NCBI GenBank assembly: GCA_035048485.1
Contig: CM068590.1
Location: forward strand, 18,402,774-18,466,773
Direction: 5' to 3'
DNA length: 64,000 bases
Source: Pteria penguin
Lineage: Eukaryota > Mollusca > Bivalvia > Pterioida > Pteriidae
Shown here: positions 13,808-23,204 of the stretch, piece after piece
Numbering within the stretch: the first letter of the stretch is position 1
Layout of the letters: every line of letters begins with the position of its first letter
The notes under the pieces: generated by a model
Told to the model about the DNA's origin: nothing
The model's input: the letters and a program-made list of their open reading frames with translations, nothing else
Databases searched by the model: none
Program-made: the position numbers and the translations under genes

Positions 13808-16800
13808 AGAAAGAAAGAAAGAAAGAAAGGAAAAAAAGCTGTCAACTTGGAACATATTTTCCATACTATCTCATACAGGAAGCTCCATCACTCAGAAAGA
13901 ATACTTTCCCTATTGACTTTAGGATCCGCCTCTGTACGGGTCTCATCGTATTATAACAAGGCGCATATATACACATATACAATATGATAGAGGATGGACG
14001 CGCCTTGGTTTCCTTGCACGAGTATTTCTCTTTAAGGAAACTTCAATACGTTTCTTAATCCGATTTGAAGTTCTACCCATGACCTCAAGAAAAGGGAAAT
14101 GAGTCATACACTAGTTCGTTTTGTCACTGTTTATATTTCCTATCCTTTCAAAATCAGTCATGCATGAACTGTTTCATAATACCAACTGTATTATTTCCGC
14201 TTTCAAGAAAAATCGAAACACGAAACTTCCCATAATTCTCCACAATATATATCAACTACCAAACATTTTCATAAAATTTAAATAAACCTCGAAGTAAAAC
14301 AAAACCCCATATTATGTATGATTTTTTTTTTTCTGATCAGGCCAGTCGGACTTGCTTTACCTAATGGAGCACGAAATGATTTAGCACGAACTTAGTCCAG
14401 ACCACACATCGGATATAAGTAAATACCATGCTATATCCTAACCTGACAGTACATTAGGCGACAATATGTGTGTCTGTACGCATGTCTACAACGCTTTTTA
14501 CAATGGCTCCGTATGCCAAATATGAACTTTCGATCTCTGAACTGAAACCTACACCTCTCAAACCAATGAGAAAGTATTCAATGATTTCATCAATATTTCA
14601 CGCGTTTTGTATCAGTTACAACTTCGACACGGATTCTGTTAGGTACAAATTCATTGTTACCCTATTAATTAATCACTTAACATTCTTAAGGGGAACACTT
14701 TCAGAGTTTGCACGAAGCAAACAAACCCAGTTCTTGTCAAATGAATACAGAGTTGTGTCGCCCTTTGTGGTGTACTGCGCGTACAATGACGGGTGCTTGC
14801 TAAAGTAGATTGCTAATATCTAACCGCAATGTTAAAATACAGCAATGCAGCGATAAGTAAAACAAAATGTTACTTTCTTTGTGTATGTAAAATTCATACG
14901 ATCACAAAAGTTTAAATTGCGTTAGGGACATTTCATGTGCAATGCTTGACGCTAGGTCAGCAATACAACATAAACGTGGTGTCGGCAACCGCCTCAAGCA
15001 TTGCTCGTTGCGTTGTTGTTGTCGTTGTTGTTTTTCTTTACCTGTGCAACACCCCCGCCCGAATGCAGTGAGGGTTATCCTACATGCCAATGGTGTTTGC
15101 TAGATGTATTCATCCAAAAACAGGAATCGAACCCCGGACTTTCCGGCTTTTGGTTGTACTCCAAAACACTGACCCGCTTCGTACATTTTATGATTCTAGT
15201 AAAATCTTTTCAGACAAGCAGTATAATGAATTTCTGATCAAGATATTATTCTTGCTGTTGGTACTATCTAGAGCACACGTAGCCTGTATTAGAAGTAACT
15301 AATATAGTTACACTTTAAACAAACTGACGGACAGACAAATTTAGTAGACAGACACTGTGATCCCCCTAATTGTCATGTTACTTCACCAGCGACAGATGCT
15401 TTGAGTTATAATAAAACCGATTGCACTTCCGACATAATGTACAGTTAATGAGACATCAATAGTCAGGTATTTAGTGTCTGTGTGCATGCGCGTATCTAGA
15501 GGGGTGGACCGGGGGACTGCATCCACTCTGAGGTTCGACGAAAATTACTTCTCTTATTATGTTTCAGTGTAAAAAAAATATAATCTCACAGAAAAACACT
15601 GGAAGGACCCCCTCTCGGAAAATTCATTAGGGTGAATGCCCTCTCGACAAAATTTCTGGATCCGTGCCTGCTGTGTGTCTCGGTTAAGAAAGCTCAAGAG
15701 GCCCGTCTTGTCAAGAAAGTTAAACAGGAGATAACGACCATTTCCTGCATTAATCACGTCGTCCGGTGGCTCGTTAACGGCTCGATTTTTGTCATTGATT
15801 AACTACAATATGCTGGGTCAATTGAAGATTAAAATACTCTATATGATCAAAGGTGTTCACATAGGAGAAATAACACGTCAAATGGTCAAGCTGAAATACC
15901 TTGTTGATTCAAACTTTTTATTCAATATTTTTGACTTTGTCCAAAGGAGAATAAAAACAAGGGGTGGAGGTTTCCTCTTCAATAATATTAAATATGAAAC
16001 CCCGTAATGAAATTGAAAGTATTTGATCGAAGCGTAAAACACTAAAAGATGTCAACTACAAGAACTCGAAGCTACATGCATTGATCAACGTTTCTCGGAA
16101 TTGACATATTCACATACACAGAAATGGATTTAACAACTTCCGAAGGAGAAAAACACACCGAACAGTATGAAGTTTACAAAAGAAAAGCCAAGATGAAGAA
16201 ACGATGATCTCGTTTCAAGAACAATTAAAAAGACCCTTTTTGGTAAAGTTTCCGGTCGAAAAGGGAAGTTGCAAATTTGCCCATGATCATATGGTCGTAG
16301 ATATGGCAAATGTTTCTTTCGAACTTTACTTTGAAAATACAGTTTACGTAATACATAAAGTGTATTTGCAGTTACATGAACACATATTAAGTAAAACATG
16401 ACCAGAAAATTCGAGAAATGATAGAGGCCATCAAACTTAAACAGCTACGTATATCTATGTAATAAGCATTTATATTTTACTTGATCAGCGAAGTTCTGGT
16501 CAACATTCCTCCCCTCTTAATTGCGATGAATCAATCATATTAATCCAGAATTTATCAATATTATCTTGCCCCTAGACAAAATATATCGGTGAACCAGGTG
16601 TACGAGTCATTATAATCTCTAGACATAGATGTAATATTGTCGACCTGCTGCTTCCAGCGTATGTACTTTCCCATCTTTCAGTTTGTATTGCAATGATTTT
16701 ATTATAGATCGCCTTTCAAGAATGACACATGCACAGTTAATGAACAATATGTAGTAGACATAGGTACGAACGCATTCATATACTGTCTCAGTTTTATTTT

Positions 16801-18617
16801 GTGCATGACTCACTTTGATATTGTTTAGGTTCCCTCGAGGTTCAAAGGCATATGTGTTAAACGTTCGATAAAGATGATATCATCGGAGACATGTTTATGT
16901 ACACTGTCTGTATTTAATATAAAACATGCAATCAAATGTTACTGATAGTTAAAGTAACTTATATGGTGGGTTTCTCTCTCTCTCTCTCTCCTTTTTCTGT
17001 TGGTGTTCAGTCTCAGGTCAAGCCAGCGTGGCCTAGTAGTATCGCGCTGGACTCCTGATCGAGAGGCCGGGGTTCGAAGCCCGCTCTGGTCATGCCGGTG
17101 TTATTTCTTCCGGATGAGACAGTAAAAACCGAGGCCCCGTGTCGTGGTATGCATGTCACGTTAAAGATCCCCTCACTGCTTCGGGTGGGTCCGTTGCAAA
17201 GGTCAAAATTTGTATGCACCGCATCAAGCAGATGCCGTCACCATATACGTGAAATATTCATGGTGTGACGTTAAACATTAATCAATCAATCTATCTATCG
17301 CGGGTCGTTTGAAAGATAGGAAAGTCCGCCAAATATGAGGGCCGTAAGAGAGGGGACCCGGTCCCACATTTTCCCCCTTTTATCACATTATGAATCGAAA
17401 GGAAATTCAAGTTTGGTCCCCTTTGCCTCCTCCCCCTTTTGAAATGCTTTCTATGGTCCTGAATGTACACATCCAAACTCACTTAGCAGTTTTCCCGGTA
17501 TTTCTACATCCACTACAACTAGCAATGGCGACCTCCATAAATTGTGACAATAAATCAATTTATCACATTATCGGTTTGATTTTTACCATTAAAATTGAAG
17601 CAAATAAATATATGTCAAAATTTACCGCATATTAACCTGCGACTGTCAAATAAGTATCGATCCCGGTGTGTATTTACCCAGCATTTCACTACACGAGGCT
17701 CAGTGTATTGGATCTAGAGGAGATACGAAGGAATTTACGACCACGGAATTACGGCTAGGGTCGGCAAGTCAAGCACTGCTTAATATTACCGAGATTATCG
17801 TAAGTGTGCGATATTAAACAAACTGTATAACAAGTGACAAAGATAAACATTGATAGAGGAAACTCGAGAATAACTGATAACCTTAGCTGTGTTTTTTTTT
17901 CTCTTTCCATGTGTATATAACTGCTTTCGTTTTTTATCTGTCTTCCTTACAAAAAATAACTACTTCCAAATTTCTATAAGTAGAGTCAGCACCCCAACCC
18001 CTCCCACCCAATACTCTGATAGTGGTAAATTTTTCTGAGAGAATCAGGCCAGCGGGTCCTTTTATTAATTTCTTTTCATCTATTTATTTATTTATTTATT
18101 CATCTATTTACATGTATTTATAAATCTTGAGTATACAAGATATTAGTGATGAGTCAAATTAAAATATCTGAGTGTGTTTATATATATATATATATATATA
18201 TGTGTGGGGGGGGGGGGGGTGTACATTTGTATTGGGTCAAACTTTAAGTGTAAAGTTCATGTATATATTCATGTATATATTTTGTTAGTCCGAAATGTCA
18301 GTCCCAAACATACTGCAGTAGTACTTGGGACTGACATTACGGATAAGTATTTTGTTTTCTCTTATTTCACTTTATTTTAGATATACAATTAGCATATTCA
18401 ATGTCATATTTTAGTATGTAATGGAAAAACACTTTTGTGGGTACTATAATGACTTCCTCCGTCCCCACGTACCTCAGTTTTACGCCACCACATTAATGAA
18501 TAGACCAAGGGACCTCACCGTGTAAGTATTTTGTGAGTATGTGCGTGTTGATCTTGTTGTTGTTAATTAAAACTCGCTAGGACATATCAAGAATATGATA
18601 CCATACCCCCCCGCCCC

Positions 18618-18675
<58 letters not shown>

Positions 18676-21600
18676 ACCCCCAGCCCCAGCCCCCACCCCC
18701 GCCCCAGCCCCCCCCCCCACCCCCCCCCCAAAAAAAAAAAAAATTGATTGATTATTGTTTTACGTCACTCCACGGTTATTTCAAGTATATGGTGACGGCA
18801 TCTGTCTGATGCATTCCATAGAAATTTCTACATTTGCAACGGACCTACCCGAAGCAGTGAGGGATCGTTTACGTGCCACTCCTACCGTGACACGGGATCT
18901 CGGTTTTTACTGTCTCATCCGAAAGACGCAATAGCGGTAAGCCCAGGGCAGGAATCGAACTAAGGACCTCTAGGTTACGAACCAAACACCTCAGCAACTA
19001 GGCCACACTGGCTTAAAAATGAATAAAAATAAAAATATAAATGAATAAATAAAACCAAAAATGGAAGAATTGATGAGATCAATGGAGCGATGAAAATCAC
19101 TAAAATTATAACAAGGTAACAAGCATTTGATTTGTTCTTCTAGAAAGACCTTTAATAATTGACAATAGTTGAAAACTAATGTTTTAGTTTTACCTACATG
19201 TACACAAAGTTCTTTAATCTATACAATCGATATATAAACTATTTAATTTACCATTTTTCAATTTCCAACGTCAATTTTTGGGAGGATTTTAAATCCGTTG
19301 CGTATATCACCATGTTAAATTCACATTTTGATAAAATTCTTTATTCAGATACTTATTATTGTAATGATTGTAAATTCTTATCAAAAACTTTTGTTCCAAA
19401 TTCCATATGATAATTTATTTTACTTAATCACTATGGTTTCTTCTATCTTGTGTGACATTTTTAATTCTCGTCAGGAATTTCTGGCTTTACAACTCTTTTG
19501 TTAATTTACCATAAAAAGTAATAAGTTGTGTAAATATTTTCTTTATCTACTTGGCTCTAACAACAAATTCGTAGAAACTGTAAAACACTTCATTATATTG
19601 AGCTTTTAATGTCTTATATCACAATTAGTGTTACGTAATCGGATTATGATGTTATGGTCCGAATCCACGCCAATACGTGTCATCTGTTTTAAGGCTCATA
19701 TAGGGTAAACTATTTGTATTTCTTCGTCCACGTATATATATTCAAATTCAAACTCTCGTATTGAGTTCGGAAGTCAGACTCGCTACTGACAACACCCGAC
19801 TGGTCATTCGTTTATTTAGTTCGGACGTCAGAATATCTTCTGACTTTACCGACTGTGATATTGTTGTATTCATATTATCTATTGTTGTTAACGTATTAAA
19901 GTGTAAAATCGGACTTTACTCTTCACTTCTACTTCTATACCGTATATACGGGAACAACCTACGGGAATACGGCAACGTCAGCCTCACGACATCTACGCCA
20001 ACATTCCCCGTTCCTCAACGTATATATGTATATACTACGTTATGACGAAATCCGCGTCATACGTATACGAAAGGAATTTACCTGTAAACCATGGATCAAA
20101 AGTTATCATATTTCTCAATTACTAAAACTGTATGGGAAAATATGTTGATATGTAAATCTAGGGTATTTATTCTGGGTGTACCGATACTGAATAGTGAAAG
20201 GTCGTTTGAAGGAGAGTCTAGTAGTATATACCTTAAACTAAGAGTGGATGACCTTAACATATGATCCTATCTTTGTATAAGTTATGTTTACACATCTTGG
20301 TTTAATATAGAGACCAAGGTAGTGAATGGTGTGTTTCTATCTATCTCTATATACTGCAACACCCCCTTCTCGGGTATTATGTGCAGCGTGCGCGTCTGTG
20401 CTGTGTTAAAAGAAAGGTAAACTTGAAGTGTGCTGTTTAAAAGTTAGAAATTTACACGTTAAAAAGGGATAAAAGCTTAATGATTTAGGGCCTGGGGTGG
20501 GGAATGCTAGCAATAGCAGCCTTAACGGCGCCAGGCTTTGCTAGCTCTACGATTTGCTGTGGTAGGTGATAACATTGGACAATTCTAAGAGGGAAAAAGA
20601 GTATTTGTAATAGTCTTTGGAGGTCTGTATTTGTCTGAATGATATAGGGGGTGTGCAAGTCTGGTAAGTCTTGTAGTCTTACTATGTATGTGGGGAGTGT
20701 GATTGCCACATGACCATATACATTGCCATGGAATAGTGACAATCGCGCACAGGATCTCCGATGTTCAAGCGTTTCCCATTCCAGTCTGTCAAGCATCAAG
20801 GATACACTAGATGTAGGGGAGAAATCACTTACCGTCCATCTAGCAGCTCTGCGCTGCACCATTTCTATTTTGTTGGACAGTTTTGTAGTGTAGGGATCTA
20901 CTCTCTTAAAAAAAGGGGTATGCATATTAATATACATGTAAGGTAAACATATATATCGGGTTCGATCCGGGACTTTTGATCAGCCACTACATGTATATCT
21001 GTCTCTCTGTCCGTCAAATGGTTTACGGTATTTTTGCAACATTACGGCCTGGGGAATGCATATAATTTATAAATATACATGTATGGTAAAATATATATAT
21101 CGGATTCAGATCATGGATTTTTGATTGGTCACTACATGTATGTCTGTCTGTCTGTCAATTGGTTTACGGTACTTTTGCTAATGCCTTTTGCAGAACAGCA
21201 TAAAACAAGAGATTTGAGTCCTCATGTATATTGCATACATATCCTTTTAACTCGTATCAAGTCAGTGGCCACAGCACTGATCCTCAAATTCACACTAAAT
21301 ATACATGTAATACAGTTACTGACAGGGGTATGACAGAGGCATGTCTTCTCAGAAAGTAAAAAAAAACCAACATTGTAAATCCTTTTTGGTGAAAATGGGT
21401 AAAATTGTAAGTAAAAGGGGAACCTTTTCAAACTTTCATGTATTATGTTTCATAGTGTAGTACAAAACGGCAAAGGAAAGGGGGGAAAGGGATTTGGTAT
21501 CTGCAAATCCGGGGTCCAGACACAAGGCATAGGCGGATCTAGAATTTTTTTTAAAAGGGCAGGGTTGAGGGTTGTAGTCTCCCATAATTGATGTTTTGCA

Positions 21601-23204
21601 TCATTCAGTCTGGAAAGGGAGGGTGGTTTCCAGCTCTATAAAAGGTCGAAAATGACCTTTTTCTATAAAATTGTCTGACCAAAAAGGGGGAGGATGTTGC
21701 AACATCCCACCCCTAAATCCGCCAATGCAGAGGTTCTGTTGAATGCAAGATTGCAACAGAATACCTCTAGCGATACATCATGATTGACATGACACTAAGT
21801 AAAGAAACGAATAATACTGCTGTGACATCTTGTATACCATGCATCATATCAATGGTGATGCCGGGGTCGTCCCCCTATATATGACAAATGATGGCGGTGG
21901 TTTGAAAATGGTAGAGGGGGTGCTTGCTTTCGGGATTGAAATAAATATATACAAGTAGGTGTACCCATCCCAGATCCACGAGATACATGTACATAATATG
22001 TTGGGAAGAGCTGATAGAGTGCGCTCTAAGATCGTGAGGTGACCATTCTGTGACCATGCATAAAATTGCATCTCGGATATCTACTATACCTGAAAGTAAC
22101 ACAATGTATGATAGTTTTATCAGATTTACCTTGATCATTGCTGTTGAGAACATCTAGATTGATTGTGTATGTCTTTGGGCCGAAATCATAGTCTAATTTT
22201 TCTCCTGCCCTCAGTGACACGTTCCCTTCATTGTCCACGCTGAAAACGTTTTCGGGAAGAGCGCTGGTGAGGTTGAATTTGAACGTGGTACCAGATGGTA
22301 GTGCTGGGTCTATGGCAAAAAGTCTTCCAGTAGCTGTCTCATCTAAAGTGATTGTCTGGGATGAGCTTCCAAAAGTCTGCCTCCGAACTCGTCTGTGTCC
22401 AGACCCAAGACGGCCGTCGTCGCCTCCTTTCCTAAAGATATTTTTAGATTCACCGGGAAGAGCATTTTGTTCAAAATTTGCAACGTTTTTGTTATCTTGT
22501 CCTTGGTTTATGTTCGACCCTGCGATGTCATCTAAGACGACAACGACATCTGACCCACCGGCTGTATGACCTCGAACTTTGGCAGTCAAAGTAAAATGAT
22601 ATACTTTGGTATAGGGCACAGTAATATCATGATTTGCTCTAATCTGGATGGTATTTGGGGATATGGATTCAATACTAAATAATTCTGATCCTCCCCCTTC
22701 CAAGGAGAACTGTATCTCGGATACGGGAACCGATTTATCGTGACTAAAGCGGATTTCGTTCAAACCCAGTAATGCATTACCTACATCGGAATGACTCACA
22801 ATACCCGAGTATTGTCTTTTTGTGAAATGAACAATGTCCTTTGTATTTGTAATATTAATGATAAAGTTATTATGTTTTTGAACATTGTCAAAACATCGAT
22901 TATTTTCAAATGTTGAAATGTAATAAAGTTTATTAATATCTGAAAATACACCGGTTTTCACCACTAATTTACCTGAAGCGGTAATTATAAATTTGTCATA
23001 AAATTCGTCAGCGTTGTGTCCGAATAGCTTTATTTTAACTCCAGGTCTTGAACAAGCTATCCTCGATACTAAATATCCGGGAGCGGCACTGTGAGGAACA
23101 GTTAAGATATTCTTAGAATATGTCACAGGTAAAAATTGAACAACACACACCACAAGATTTAAAATCAAACACACAAAACTGGAATTCCTAATGGCAGTCG
23201 CCAT
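1859..23204 (-). CDS. Cadherin-superfamily gene, 5' part (7 exons, 829 residues; continues past left edge)
   Basis: Seven minus-strand exons join in phase (phases 1,1,2,0,2,1,0) into one open protein. Residues 1-31 are a hydrophobic signal peptide. Residues 32-275 form a long N-terminal region with one cadherin-like unit (about 129-226) and end in a basic RRVRR site (271-275), as in proprotein-convertase-cleaved cadherin precursors. Five cadherin repeats follow (about 280-379, 380-478, 479-592, 593-699, 700-807), with calcium-linker motifs such as VNDENP (372-377), DKNEYDP and NVNDQDP, and LDYE/LDYD motifs inside repeats; a sixth repeat starts at 808. The linker after repeat 2 (RRGFRKPQF) lacks the Asp/Asn ligands. 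By family this is a calcium-dependent adhesion protein at the cell surface. Transmembrane and cytoplasmic parts lie outside the window, so the subfamily cannot be fixed. Intron 1 is 12.4 kb. It is transcribed divergently from SMG9. Confidence 0.9.
2140..3295. other. Cadherin intron 6, nothing recognised
   Basis: Unique-looking AT-rich sequence. There is a small palindrome near 2954-2972 (GGAATTGCTACGCAATTCC). No coding signal is visible. Confidence 0.5.
3296..3549 (-). CDS. Cadherin exon 6
   Basis: 254 bp, residues 651-735, phase 2 to 1. Acceptor TTTGTGTTTCAG, donor GAAG|GTGAGA. It contains LDYDKTP, ATDNGQNP, the linker NVNDQDPKF and the start of repeat 5 (RATDEDGDG). Confidence 0.93.
3650..3778. 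mobile_element. Short MITE-like repeat, family with TGACGTCAC core (copy 1)
   Basis: Carries TTTTTGCCGGGATTTTCA, a TTTGATGTTATTGCTTTG stretch and GTGACGTCACAATAATTTG, with partly complementary ends (TAATGTTCGAC and TATGTTGGAC). Related sequences lie at about 39600-39720 and 42280-42400. It sits in cadherin intron 5. No transposase is present. Confidence 0.5.
4054..4274 (-). CDS. Cadherin exon 5
   Basis: 221 bp, residues 578-650, phase 0 to 2. Acceptor TCTTTTGTAG, donor AATGG|GTAAGC. It ends repeat 3 at DKNEYDPLF and begins repeat 4 (TVQET, ATDRDSN). Confidence 0.92.
4583..4744 (-). mobile_element. tRNA-derived SINE, family B (CCAA-tailed), minus orientation
   Basis: Read on the minus strand it starts with a tRNA-like head (GGCTTGGTGTAATGG...), continues with GTTTAAGAGGTTGGTAACC and ends in GTTGAAAGCGACGTAAAACACC followed by a CCAA-type tail. 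Other copies are at 37992-38060, 40303-40456 and 57278-57429. It lies in cadherin intron 4. Confidence 0.75.
4955..5198 (-). CDS. Cadherin exon 4
   Basis: 244 bp, residues 496-577, phase 2 to 0. Acceptor TTTTTGATTTCCAG, donor CAG|GTAGGT. It holds most of repeat 3, with FAVENGNL and LDYESG in the order seen in cadherin repeats. Confidence 0.92.
7670..7740 (+). repeat. Dispersed repeat family C fragment
   Basis: Contains AGGAGATGCTTACTCTCCCC followed by GGGCACCTGGTCTCACCTC. The same motif recurs at 31184-31290, 52312-52378 (minus) and, diverged, at 59306-59480, 61585-61660 (minus) and 62262-62335. It is probably part of a retroelement or SINE; its full length is not visible here. Confidence 0.55.
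7840..7880. repeat. (TA)n microsatellite
   Basis: About 20 dinucleotide units in cadherin intron 3. The YIYIYI-type open frames across it are artefacts. Confidence 0.9.
8530..8761 (-). CDS. Cadherin exon 3
   Basis: 232 bp, residues 419-495, phase 1 to 2. Acceptor TTTGTTTTAG, donor AGAC|GTAAGT. It contains the rest of repeat 2 (FDVQINTGWI, YAEDSSAS) and the degenerate linker RRGFRKPQF, which lacks the usual DxNDN calcium ligands. Confidence 0.92.
8808..8925. repeat. Dispersed repeat, pair with 50040-50150
   Basis: CACCAATTGAATGACTATTG and the downstream ATAATTGAATGTTTTGTGATG are matched by ACCAATTGAATGATGATTG and AATAGAATGTTTTTGTGATG near 50055-50140, in the same orientation. No coding content. 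Confidence 0.45.
9504..9683 (-). CDS. Cadherin exon 2
   Basis: 180 bp, residues 359-418, phase 1 to 1. The acceptor follows TTATTATTGCAG and the donor is AAG|GTTTGT. It completes repeat 1 with the linker NVNDENPYF and begins repeat 2 (AAIPE, AVDPDQG). Confidence 0.93.
10226..10548. mobile_element. Fold-back MITE with about 110-bp inverted arms and 8-bp target duplication
   Basis: The left arm (from ATCTCTCATATAGAGGG to CCATTTAATGGTAT) is the diverged reverse complement of the right arm (ATACCATTAAATGGGA to TCTGTATGAGAATTTG). Both flanks show TTAACCCA, an 8-bp duplication compatible with hAT-type insertion. There is no open frame, so it is non-autonomous. Confidence 0.65.
10612..10790 (+). 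repeat. Polypyrimidine tract with C14 run
   Basis: About 180 bp that is almost all C and T, interrupted by a short run of 14 C at 10686-10699. It resembles low-complexity intron sequence. Confidence 0.7.
11394..11582. mobile_element. MITE-like inverted repeat
   Basis: The left end CTGGCTCC...AGGGTCTAGGCATCGCTGC is matched in reverse complement by GCAGCAATACCCAGACCCT...GAGCCAG on the right (about 35-bp diverged arms). No coding content, and the target duplication is unclear. Confidence 0.5.
12047..12300. mobile_element. MITE-like element with GGCGGATCCAG termini and internal 3x about 52-bp repeat
   Basis: The left end GCGGAGGCGGATCCAGAG and the right end GGATCCGCGCCTGCAC are complementary. 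Inside, three units of about 52 bp (GGATCCAGAGA...AATTC/ATTC..GGTTCCGATCCTCC) repeat the end motif. Related termini occur at 15485-15675 and 21526-21727, and a lone end near 13921. Confidence 0.5.
13217..13370. mobile_element. Short inverted-repeat element (26-bp arms)
   Basis: CAATCTGATTAAAACCATAT continuing into CTTTAT (from 13217) is repeated exactly in reverse complement at 13345-13370. The interior has a direct repeat of TTGTCCTAGTGCGGATA around an (AAAT)n-like stretch. This is a typical MITE layout without coding sequence. Confidence 0.7.
13737..13830. repeat. (AAAT)n then (GAAA)n microsatellite
   Basis: About 18 TAAA units followed by about five GAAA units. The poly-FLIY open frame on the minus strand is a by-product. 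Confidence 0.95.
15055..15185 (-). mobile_element. Diverged family-A SINE remnant
   Basis: Contains GCAGTGAGGGTTATCCTACATGCCA and further on CAGGAATCGAACCCCGGACT, which match the body and the B-box complement of the family-A SINE read on the minus strand. It is old and incomplete. Confidence 0.4.
15485..15675. mobile_element. MITE-like element with GGATCCAG-type termini (second copy)
   Basis: The left end GCATGCGCGTATCTAGAGG pairs in reverse complement with TCTGGATCCGTGCCTGC at the right. The interior is G/C-run rich (GGGGGACTG...GGACCCCCTC), itself roughly palindromic. Confidence 0.45.
17021..17292 (+). mobile_element. tRNA-derived SINE, family A (best-preserved copy)
   Basis: Starts with a tRNA-like head: A-box-like TGGCCTAGTAGT and B-box GGTTCGAAGCC. 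The body holds GATGAGACAGTAAAAACCGAG and GATCCCCTCACTGCTTCGGGT, and the 3' part GTGAAATATTCATGGTG then TGACGTTAAACA before an AATC tail. The head would carry an internal polymerase III promoter. It resembles SINE superfamilies described in molluscs; I cannot assign the exact name. Copies: 18744, 31922, 39783, 42691, 44325 and the right edge. Confidence 0.88.
18180..18220. repeat. (TA)n followed by G-run
   Basis: About ten TA units followed after TGTGT by 14 consecutive G residues. Confidence 0.85.
18289..18341. repeat. Hairpin: 18-bp inverted repeat
   Basis: CCGAAATGTCAGTCCCAA and TTGGGACTGACATTACGG are reverse complements with one mismatch, separated by a short spacer containing CTGCAG. It could be the remnant of a MITE or a stable RNA hairpin in the intron. 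Confidence 0.65.
18606..18730. repeat. Long C-rich tract
   Basis: About 125 bp almost entirely C, with an uninterrupted run of more than 50 C and then CCCCA/CCCCG variants, ending in an A run next to a SINE tail. Assembly length here is unreliable. Confidence 0.9.
18744..19014 (-). mobile_element. tRNA-derived SINE, family A, minus orientation
   Basis: Tail ATTGATTGATT at the left, then TTTTACGTCACTCCACGG, GAAGCAGTGAGGGATC, GGTTTTTACTGTCTCATCC, and the tRNA-like head complement (AGGAATCGAAC, TAGGCCACACTGGCTT) at the right. Full length but diverged. Confidence 0.85.
19629..20072 (+). other. Possible solo LTR (weak)
   Basis: Starts TGTTACGTAATCGG, has a TATA-like CGTATATATATTC and an ATTAAAG signal, and is compositionally unlike its surroundings (CG-richer). 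No target duplication or primer-binding site could be found, so this is only a suggestion. Confidence 0.2.
20485..20937 (-). pseudogene. C-terminal fragment of a non-LTR retrotransposon reverse transcriptase
   Basis: An open frame of about 150 residues contains IEMVQRRAARW, TSSVSLMLDRLEWETLEHRR and a following SLFHGNVYG stretch, the order seen in the thumb region after the RT domain of Jockey/CR1-like LINEs. The catalytic palm is absent, so this is a 5'-truncated insertion or the 3' end of a decayed copy. It is in the same orientation as the host cadherin gene, inside intron 1. Confidence 0.75.
21526..21727. mobile_element. MITE-like element (GCATAGGCGGATCTA termini)
   Basis: The left end GCATAGGCGGATCTAGAA is complementary to the right end CTAAATCCGCCAATGC. 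Inside are AAAGGTCGAAAATGACCTTTT (palindromic) and CATCCCACCCC. Non-coding. Confidence 0.5.
22130..23204 (-). CDS. Cadherin exon 1 (start codon, signal peptide, proregion, most of repeat 1)
   Basis: Encodes residues 1-358 plus one base of codon 359. The ATG at 23204 has a good context (AAGATGG) and is directly followed by a hydrophobic signal sequence (VCLILNLVVCVVQF). The RRVRR convertase-like site is at residues 271-275. The donor is CAAG|GTAAAT; the open frame runs on to 22026 only as intron read-through. Confidence 0.93.

Larger units (their letters stand above)
9684..22129. other. Cadherin intron 1 (12.4 kb), repeat-rich, no further exon seen
   Basis: Holds fold-back MITEs, two family-A SINEs, a reverse-transcriptase fragment, microsatellites and a long C tract, listed separately. 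The remaining sequence (for example 9.7-10.2, 14.0-14.9, 16.0-17.0 and 19.0-19.6 kb) shows nothing I can identify. Exons 1 and 2 join directly in phase, so no missing exon is needed. Confidence 0.7.

Noticed and set aside
14470..14808. 112-residue plus-strand open frame
   Set aside because: No recognisable motif; composition like surrounding intron.
17021..17095. Functional tRNA gene
   Set aside because: The tRNA-like head continues into a SINE body repeated elsewhere in the window; no paired acceptor stem visible.
22026..22129. C-terminal extension of the cadherin first exon
   Set aside because: A good donor at 22130 joins in phase to the next cadherin exon; the rest is intron read-through to a stop.
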